Below, one piece after another: positions 55,271-64,000 of a DNA stretch of 64,000 nt. Made by a program: the position numbers and the translations under genes. How positions within the stretch are numbered: the stretch's first letter is position 1; each line of letters begins with the position of its first letter. The notes below the pieces were generated by a model, which worked only from the letters and a program-made list of their open reading frames with translations, was not told the origin of the DNA and ran no database searches. Source of the stretch: Atriophallophorus winterbourni (lineage: Eukaryota; Platyhelminthes; Trematoda; Plagiorchiida; Microphallidae); contig JACCGJ010003306.1 in the NCBI GenBank assembly GCA_013407085.1, positions 38,769 through 102,768 of the forward strand. The letters are read 5' to 3'.

Positions 55271-58200
55271 TCAATCAATTCAGAAAAAAGAGAAAAAAGA
55301 ATATTGCTCCAGAAACTAAGAGAAACAGAAAATAACTAGATGGTGAAAGTCTGAAGAAAATCATTTTTTCGAAATCGTGTGAAGCGCACAATTATATCGT
55401 TTTAATATTTCATGTAAAAATATTTTTAATTGCAAGGTTGAATAAGAATACGAATTAATATTTTTTCCATATACTTCGGTGGAATTTCAAACAATTTTTG
55501 TCATGTTGCGTTGAAAAGCAAATTTGGAATTTATCAAGTTGAATAAATAGTAAGCAAGTGATCAATGTATTTTGTTGTTAGTTTTTCCACGTAAAAACTC
55601 ATCTAATATCCAATATTCAGTTGATATAAAAAACGGTAATTCTCAGAATGTCATCTTAATTTATTTCAACTTATATCAGGTTTCTACAGATAATTAACAA
55701 ACGTTGTAGCTGAATATTCCACCTAACAGTGTCCGTTTTCTTCTTTATTCTGATGAGAAATATTATTATATACACGAAAACGATTGATCAGACCACTTTT
55801 TGAAACAACTAATTCGTGGTTCATTGCGAGTCAATGAGCATGCTCGTTTCTGTGTTTCTGCAATCTTACTGCCCTAGCTTCATCATAAATGCTTCATCAC
55901 GTGAATAACACAATAACATTCGGCATTCAATTTTGCATATACATACAAAATTGAAATCGAGATAAGGGATATAGAAGTTAGACAACGCTATTTGGAAGAA
56001 GTGATTTGTCTTCAATCCGATGACAAATTATTCACAGAAAATAATTTCGCCACCGGGACTCGAACCTGCGACCTCAGGACTGCAAGGGTGGTGGTTTCAA
56101 CTTCTACCCAGAACACATTATATCTGTATCTTAAAATTATTGAAAAATGCCTGAATTTACGTTGCAATCTATGTATCAAGATTTTTAATTGTTGAAAAAA
56201 AATATTTTCAGCTAAACGTGATAAGCGTTAGGCAGAAAATGCGAACTTGGATTTTCTAATTTAACTAAGAAGAACTGCCGAAGGCTTATTCCGAATCGCA
56301 GAATAACAGGTTGCTTGTTCATGGATTGATTACAACTGCAAACTGCAAAATAAATGTAGTATTTTCAAGAATAAATATGCTAAGGTTATGCGTTACATTC
56401 GTGAGGATCTTGAATGTAGTTTTGATTTATAAAAAGTATTATTTGTCGGAAAATAAGATGAATATTCTCATTTGAATTTGCTCGAGACAAGATAATGATT
56501 TTGAGTGTTTTTACTTAGACACAACGATCTCTGAGTCCAGCAACAGTATCGACTCAAAAGCTGGTCGTCTTTAGTTCAGTTCAGTTTATATTGCACATGA
56601 ATATATGTGTCAAACGTGCCAATTTAGATTTTATAATTCTAAACACTTAATTTTCTTTGACGGTCAACTGCGTAAACACTAATCCGGTGTACCGTTGCTC
56701 AATTTCTTGGATTGAACGAAAACCGGTGTTTTCAATATTGTATGTGATGAAACCAACGTTAAGGCTGACTGAAAAGTGAATGCATCAAAAAACGCAACTA
56801 GAAACAATATGCAATATGTGATTAAATTGATTGATCAAACTTCTAAGGTCTAAGGCGTGAGTAAACATGACAAATATGGATGCATATAAGAATGTTGGGT
56901 TCTAGCTGTATATGCTTCACCAGGATCCACATACCTATGGACACGTTCATAGAAATATAGCCAGTCTCAAATCCTTTCAAATGTGAGGTTCAAATAAGGT
57001 CTATCTATAACATTTCTCATCAATTTAGCTCATCTGGATCGTTTATAGTATTTTGCATTCTTTTCCGTTAGAAGCACTCAGATATTTCTACGGATACTTT
57101 ACAGAGAACGTACAATATACTTTACACTACCAGTGTTCCGTCATTCCACATTCTTCGCATGAGGTGAGATTGTGAGATGTTTCATGTACGTTGACAATAA
57201 CACAAGACCAGATATCTCCAGCTGAACTATCTCCGTTTTTCAAGTTAATTCCATCTTGTTTCGTAGAATGAAAATTAAATCTTATTCATTAGTGTGTGAT
57301 GCGTCGATTCTATTATGGTAATTTTGTAAATGTGTGGTTCAGCATTGAAACTGGTTAGTTTTCTAATATTTCGTATTTTCCCGATCGCTATTTATTTTAA
57401 AATTATGATGATACATTTGAACGGTTTACGTGAAGTTAATGCAATTCTAGCCTAATTCATGCAACTCGAGCATGCACTCTGATATCTTAGGCTGAGACTG
57501 TCTCTTGATTCAAGCAATTTTGATGTTTTTTCTTTATACTTCAGCACGTCGAACCATCTAACCTTGATGAACACTGAAAATATTCGAAGGATTAACTCGA
57601 TGGGGACAATGTGAATGTTGATAGCCGGTTGATAACGAAATCCGGAATTGTTTAGTAGCGAACAAATGCGAGCTCGACTATTTATTCGACATTTTTGATA
57701 TTTAAAAGTAAAATTTATCATCGGAGCTAGTTTGATTTTTTCTTCGACACGAAAATCAAGATCAGTGTGATTCCTTTCCTGTCGGTCAATCAGAGCAAAT
57801 TGGTACAAACTTGACGTTACCTTAACAACGTTATTGTCAAAGATTCACATGCGTCTTCATATTTGTTGGTGTGAGGTATGCAATATTAGAAATAGATATC
57901 AACATCTAATTTTGTATATATGTCAAACCTTGCGACAGCTACATTAGATAAACTACTGATCTATCCAATTTGAGTCAAGCAGTAAAGCAGGCTAGTCCAT
58001 ATTGTAGCCAGAAAAATCGTGCGAGACTAGCGGTTGTCAGACCATTATAGCTCTCTCCGCACGTAACTTCAATCGAGAAAAAATATCTATCTACATCTAT
58101 GTATTCTATCTTGTCTCCTAAAAATATGGTTTATTGATCAACGCGATCTGTACCTTGCCTGTATTTCGCCTTCACCGATAAAATTAAAATATTTTATGCT

Positions 58201-58510
58201 CGCAAGTTTGCTCCTATCGGTAATTCTGACCACTATGTTATTAAAATTATGCCTAACATTTATCGAAGTACTTGATGTAAATACCTAACCCATCAGTTTT
58301 GCAGAAAGGTGACTACCAGAGACAACAAGCATGACAAAATTTTAGGTCTTAGACACATGATTGATACCACTGATTTCCAAATATTTCCTGATTAGGATGT
58401 TTCTTATAATGTGACGTGCCATGCTATCTGAGTTTTTGTTTTGAGATTTGTTGTCCTTCCAACAAAACCGTCAACGCAAATTAAGAGAAAACCTTCATAA
58501 ACATCAGTGG
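55271..58510. other. AT-rich intergenic DNA, no gene seen
   Basis: Apart from the tRNA-like trace at 56040-56115, nothing was recognised. The minus-strand 118-codon frame at 57452-57808 has no family signature and no neighbouring splice support. Confidence 0.5.
56040..56115 (-). repeat. tRNA-like trace, possible SINE head
   Basis: The minus strand contains GCAGGTTCGAGTCCCGGTGG, a B-box/T-arm sequence, preceded by an anticodon-arm-like CTTGCAGTCCTGAGG and a weak A-box (TGGGTAGAAGTTG). The T stem has two mismatches and no acceptor stem closes. So it is a decayed tRNA or tRNA-derived SINE, not a working tRNA. Confidence 0.4.
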
Positions 58511-58514
58511 GGAG

Positions 58515-61500
58515 CGGTTCTATCGATTCTATAAGATGCACGTTTAACGGATTTGGGTACCTCGATTGGATGGATAAACGCAACCATCCTCGTCATCCGT
58601 TAAACCTTTGTGAGGAAACCAAAGTTAAATTCTCACATTCCCTAGGGTATTTTGTTGAATCTATTGGGATCTACATCGCCGGTCAGAAACCTGATAAAAA
58701 GCAAACAGAAACAAGTATGTCAGATCTGGTATACATGAACCTGGGTTCAAATAATGGAGAAATGTGAGACCATTGTTAGCAAAATCCAGAGTGATATTGA
58801 GTAAAATATGTTAACTCTACATGAATTGAAGCCTGAATGTTTTGCAAATGTCAATTTGACAGGCCTTGAGGCAGGGTCTTTCATTCCATTCGATTCGATC
58901 GACGTCCATCATAAGTTGGCATTTCAATTGAATGGAGTGAACGCAACGATCAAATTCATCCGTGCAACCATCGGGATTGGACAGAATTGAAATCTCATGA
59001 TTCCGATGAGAATGAACGTGATTCCATGAGCATCGTCATCGTTGAGAATACACCTGATCAAGAGAAACAGAACAGCGTATGTCACATGTCAAATACATGA
59101 AACTTGGTTGAATTCAAGAAGCGATATGCAATCGTTGTAGGCAAAAAAGATTGTGACACTCCAGAAATCGGGAATATATAGATGAATGAAGACAGAAAGA
59201 CTTCCCTGTTTAATTTCACAGCAGTTGGATGTCAATTATCCATTTCGATTCTATCCGATGCACGTTTAACAGATTTAGGTACCTCGAGTGAATGGATAAA
59301 CGCAACCATCCTCGTCATCCGTTAAACCTTTGCGAGGAAACCAAAGTAAAATTCCCACATTCCCACGAGTGATATGCTGAATCTTTGGGATCTACATCGC
59401 CGGTCAGAAACCTGATGAAAAGCAAACAGAAACAAGTATATCCGATCTGGTATACATGAACCTGGGTTCAAATAAAGGAGAAATGTGAGACCATTGTTAG
59501 CAAAATCCAGAGTGATATTGAGTAAAATATGTTAACTCTACATGAATAAAGCTTGAATGTTTTTCGAAGGTCAATTTGACAGCCCTTAAGCCAGGGTCTC
59601 TTATTCCATATGATTCGATTAACGTCCAGCATACGTTGGCCTTTCAATTGACTGGAGTGAACTCAACGATCAAATTCATCCGTGCAACCATCGGGATTGG
59701 ACAGAATCGAAATCTTATGATTCCGATGAAAATGAACGTGATTCCATGAGCATCGTCATCGTTGAGAATACACCTGATCAAGAGAAACAGAACAGCGTAT
59801 GTCACATGTCAAATACATGAACCTTGGTTGAATTCAAGAAGCGATATGCAATCGTTGTAGGCAAAAAAGATTGTGACACTCCAGAAATCGGGAATATATA
59901 GATGAATGAAGACAGAAAGACTTCCCTTTTAATTTCACAGCAGTTGGATGTCAATTATCCATTTCGATTCTATCCGATGCACGTTTCACGGATTTAGGTA
60001 CCTCGATTGGATGGATAAACGCAACCATCCTCGTCATCCGTTAAACCTTTGCGAGGAAACCAAAGTAAAATTCCCACATTCCCACGAGTATTATGTTGAA
60101 TCTATTGGGATCTAAATCGCCGGTCAGAAACCTGATAAAAAGCAAACAGAATAATGTATGTCAGATCTGATATACATGAACCTGGGTTCAAATAATGGAG
60201 AAATGTGAGACCATTGTTAGCAAAACCCAGAGTGATATTGAGTGAAATATGTTACCTCTACATGAATAAAGCTTGAATGTTTTTCGAAGGTCAATTTGAC
60301 AGCCCTTAAGGCAGGGTCTCTTATTCCATATGATTTGATTAACGTCCAGCATACGTTGGCCTTTCAATTGAATGGAGTGAACGCAACGATCAAATTCATC
60401 CAAGCAACCATCGGGATTGGACAGAATCGAAATTTCATGATTCCGATGAGAATGAACGTGATTCCATGAGCATCGTCATCGTTGAAAATACACCTGATCA
60501 AGAGAAACAGAGCAGCGTATGTCACATGTCAAATACATGAACCTTGGTTGAATTCAAGAAGCGATATGCAATCGTTGTAGGCAAAAAAGATTGTGACAAT
60601 CCAGAAATCAGGGATATATAGATGAATGAAGATAGAAAGACTTCCCTGTTTAATTTCACAGCAGTTGGATGTCATATATTCATTTCGATTCTATCCGATG
60701 CACGTTTAACAGATTTAGGTACCTAGATTGAATGGATAAACGCAACCATCCTCGTCATCCGTTAAACCTTTGCGAGGAAACCAAAGTTAAATTTCCACAT
60801 TCCCAAGAGTATTATGTTTAATCTATTGGGATCTACATCGCCGGTCAGAAACCTGAAAACAAGCAAACAGAAACAAGTATGTCAGATCTGGTATACATGA
60901 AGCTAATTTCAAATAATGGAGAAATATGAGACTATTGTTAGCGAACTCCAGAGTGATATTGAGTAAAATATGTTAATTCTACATGAATGAAGCCTGAATG
61001 TTTTTCAAAGGTCAATTTGACAGCCATTAAGGCAGGGTCTTTTATTCCATTCGATCCGATTGACGTCCAGCATACGTTGGCCTTTCAATTGAATGGAGTG
61101 AACGCAACGATCAAATTCATCCAAGCAACCATCGGGATTGGACAGAATTGAAATCTAATGATTCCGATGAGAATGAACGTGATTCCATGAGCATCGTCAT
61201 CGTTGAAAATACAACTGATCAAGAGAAACAGAACAGCGTATGTCACATGTGAAATACATGAACCTTGGTTGAATTCAAGAAGCGATATGCAATCGTTGTA
61301 GGCAAAAAAGATTGTGACACTCCAGAATTTAGGAATATATAGATGAATGAAAACAGAAAGACTTCCCTGTTTAATTTCACAGCAGTTGGAAGTCAATTAT
61401 CCATTTCGATTCTATCCGATGCACGTTTCACAAATTTAGGTACCTCGAGTGAATGGATAAACGCAACCATCCTCGTCATCCGTTAAACCTTTGCGATGAA

Positions 61501-63915
61501 ACCAAAGTAAAATTCCCACATTCCCACGAGTGATATGCTGAATCTATTGGGATCTACATCGCCGGTCAGAAACCTGATGAAAAGCAAACAGAAACAAGTA
61601 TATCCGATCTGGTATACATGAACCTGGGTTCAAATAAAGGAGAAATATGAGACCATTGTTAGCAAAATCCAGAGTGATATTGAGTAAAATATATTAACTC
61701 TACATGAATACAGCTTGAATGTTTTTCGAAGGTCAATTTGACAGCCCTTAAGCCAGGGTCTCTTATTCCATATGATTCGATTAACGTCCAGCATACGTTG
61801 GCCTTTCAATTGACTGGAGTGAACTCAACGATCAAATTCATCCGTGCAACCATCGGTATTGGACAGAATTGAAATCTCATGATTCGGATGATAATGAACG
61901 TGATTCCATAAGCATCGTCATCGTTGAGAATACACCTGATCAAGAGAAACAGAACAGCGTATGTCACATGTCAAATACATGAACCTTGATTGAATTCAAG
62001 AAGCGATATGCAATCGTTGTAGGCAAAAAAGTTTGTGACACTCCAGAATTTAGGAATATATAGATGAATGAAGACAGAAAGACTTCCCTGTTTAATTTCA
62101 CAGCAGTTGGATGTCATATATCCATTACGATTCTATCCGATGCACGTTTAACAGATTTAGGTATCTCGATTGGATGGATAAACGCAACCATCCTCGTCAT
62201 CCGTTGACCCTTTGTGAGGAAACCAAAGTTAAATTCCCACATTCCCTGAAATATTATGTTGAATCTATTGGGATATACATCGCCGGTCAGAAACCTGATA
62301 AAAAGCAAACAGAAACAAGTATGTCAGATCTGATATACATGAACCTGGGTTCAAATAATGGAGAAATGTGAGACCATTGTTAGCAAAACCCAGAGTGATA
62401 TTGAGTGAAATATGTTAACTCTACATGAATAAAGCTTGAATGTTTTTCGAAGGTCAATTTGACAGCCCTTAAGGCAGGGTCTCTTATTCCATATGATTTG
62501 ATTAACGTCCAGCATACGTTGGCCTTTCAATTGAATGGAGTGAACGCAACGATCAAATTCATCCAAGCAACCATCGGGATTGGACAGAATCGAAATTTCA
62601 TGATTCCGATGAGAATGAACGTGATTCCATGAGCATCGTCATCGTTGAAAATACACCTGATCAAGAGAAACAGAGCAGCGTATGTCACATGTCAAATACA
62701 TGAACCTTGGTTGAATTCAAGAAGCGATATGCAATCGTTGTAGGCAAAAAATTGTGACACTCCAGAAATCGGGAATATTTAGATGAATGAAGTCAGAAAG
62801 ACTTTCCTGTTTAATTTCACAGCAGTTGGATGTCATATATCTATTTCGATTCTATCCGATGCACGTTTAACAGATTTAGGTACCTCGATTGGATGGATAA
62901 ACGCAACCATCCTCGTAATCCGTTAAACATTTGCGAGGAAACCAAAGTAAAATTCCCACATTCTTACGAGTATTTTGTTGAATCTATTAGGATCTACATC
63001 GCCGGTCAGAAACCCGATAAAAAGCAAACAGAAACAAGTGTGTCAGATCTGGGTTCAAATAAAAGAGAAATGTGAGACCATTGTTAGCAAAATCCAGAGT
63101 GATATTGAATAAAATATATTAACTCTACATGAATGAAGCCTGAATGTTTTGCAAAGGTCAATTTGACAGCCCTTACGGTAGGGTCTTTTATTCCATTCAA
63201 TTCGATTATCGTCCAGCATACGTTGGCCTTCTTAATTGAATGGAAGAAGAAGAAGAAGAATGACTTTATTCGTGTTCACGAATTTTCAGCAATAGATTAA
63301 TTTCTCCACATAGTACCAATACAAATATATGTATAGCTTGCGCACAATGAAATAATACATAGGCCAATGAAGTGTCAGGTTACCTCGGGCTAGACAAATG
63401 TGACGGGAATAAAAAAAGAATTAAAAAGCAGGACATCTCAGCGTGAATTGAAAATAGGTGAGCGTATCTCCAACTTCATAGCACCAATAAATTAGGTTCG
63501 TTATATAATGCAAATAAAATATAATATATGAAGTGTCACACAATAAAGTAATACTTGGGCTAAAAAGTTGTCAGGTTACCATGGGCTAGACAAATGTTAG
63601 ACAGCAGTTGGATGTCATATATCCATTTCGATTCTATCCTATGCACGTTCAACAGATTTGAGTACCTCGATTAGATGGATAAACGCAACCATCCTCGTCA
63701 TCCGTTAAACCTTTGCGAGGAAACCAAAGTAAAATTCCCACATTCCCACGAGTATTATGTTGAATCTATTGGGATCTACATCGCCGGTCAGAAACCTGAT
63801 AAAAAGCAAACAGAATAATGTATGTCAGATCTGGTATACATGAACCTGGGTTCAAATAATGGAGAAATTTGAGACCATGTTAGCAAAAATCCCGAGTGAT
63901 ATTGAGTAAAATAAA
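58515..63915 (+). repeat. Tandem satellite, about 720 bp unit, 8 copies, three-unit higher-order pattern
   Basis: Units start at CAGCAGTTGGATGTC: 59219, 59938, 60659, 61380, 62101, 62820 and 63602, plus a first copy from about 58515. Lengths are 719-721 bp. GGATAAACGCAACCATCCTC recurs at 58572, 59294, 60013, 60734, 61455, 62176, 62895 and 63677. Copies 1, 4 and 7, copies 2 and 5, and copies 3 and 6 share private variants, giving an A-B-C order with a period of about 2162 bp. Copy 7 is cut at 63242 and copy 8 stops near 63915. Short frames recur (WMDKRNHPRHPLNLCEETKV then YIAGQKPDKKQTETSMSDL; and FQLNGVNATIKFIRATIGIG), all soon stopped. I do not recognise a protein family. Confidence 0.9.
63243..63601 (-). 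mobile_element. Foreign segment in the satellite, probably a retroposon 3' end
   Basis: About 360 bp without satellite similarity. On the minus strand it ends CATTCTTCTTCTTCTTCTTC, a (TTC)n tail following AATAAAGT, the look of a non-LTR or SINE 3' end. It contains its own imperfect duplication: GTGTCAGGTTACCTCGGGCT at about 63371 and TTGTCAGGTTACCATGGGCT at about 63567. Replaces the end of copy 7 and the whole of the next unit. Confidence 0.55.
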
Positions 63916-64000
63916 AATCTAAGGTTTATTGAAGTGTTGCATGGCGTTTGTTATGGAATAAACACAACACTGTCAAAACGACAGATAGAGAGTCGTAATA
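63916..64000. other. End of window, non-satellite DNA
   Basis: The satellite similarity stops after GATATTGAGTAAAATA. The last 85 bases are not recognised. Confidence 0.5.

Noticed and set aside
56040..56115. Functional tRNA gene
   Set aside because: The T stem has mismatches and no acceptor stem closes.
57452..57808. 118-codon minus-strand frame
   Set aside because: No motif, no splice-supported neighbours, AT-rich surroundings; probably chance.
58515..63915. CRISPR array or multi-gene family in the 720 bp repeats
   Set aside because: The units are long, contiguous and without spacers, and each frame has stops; it is a satellite.

Overview
The window looks like nuclear DNA of an AT-rich, repeat-dense invertebrate. 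My best guess is a digenean flatworm of the schistosome kind. The guess rests on small exons in long introns, many short 5'-truncated CR1-like and RTE/jockey-like retrotransposon pieces, a Penelope-like element, BEL/Pao and Ty3/gypsy fragments, and hammerhead-ribozyme motifs. The species cannot be fixed by eye.

The one cellular gene I can support is a p53/p63/p73-family transcription factor on the + strand. Its coding exons run from 6969 to 31787. Ten exons join in phase with canonical GT/AG borders into a predicted 804-residue protein. It has a p53-type DNA-binding domain (about residues 88-290), a candidate tetramerisation segment (about 390-420) and a long Ser/Thr/Asn-rich tail. One of the four zinc ligands appears replaced (His to Asp).

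The rest is mostly mobile DNA. Positions 1-6310 hold stacked, nested non-LTR remnants. The p53 introns carry a compact hammerhead motif (8093-8134, minus), dead CR1-like and RTE/jockey-like pieces, and an almost intact 1 kb LTR element of TRIM/TR-GAG type (20673-21675) with a 5 bp target duplication and an internally duplicated gag. Positions 31905-32325 hold another CR1 3' end.

A Penelope-like element (33772-38284) has about 320 bp inverted terminal repeats and is split by a CR1-like insertion. Positions 39245-43165 hold an RTE/jockey-like element (called family F here) with a second F copy inserted in opposite orientation and an 11 bp target duplication. Positions 43165-55270 are a mosaic of CR1-like, BEL/Pao, Ty3/gypsy and CR1-like pieces. 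Positions 55270-58510 are AT-rich with one tRNA-like (SINE?) trace. Positions 58515-63915 are a tandem satellite of about 720 bp units arranged as a three-unit higher-order repeat.

No rRNA, intact tRNA, CRISPR array or bacterial-type operon was seen. Boundaries of decayed elements are approximate. Family names for repeats (F, A-E, G, R) are local labels, not database names.
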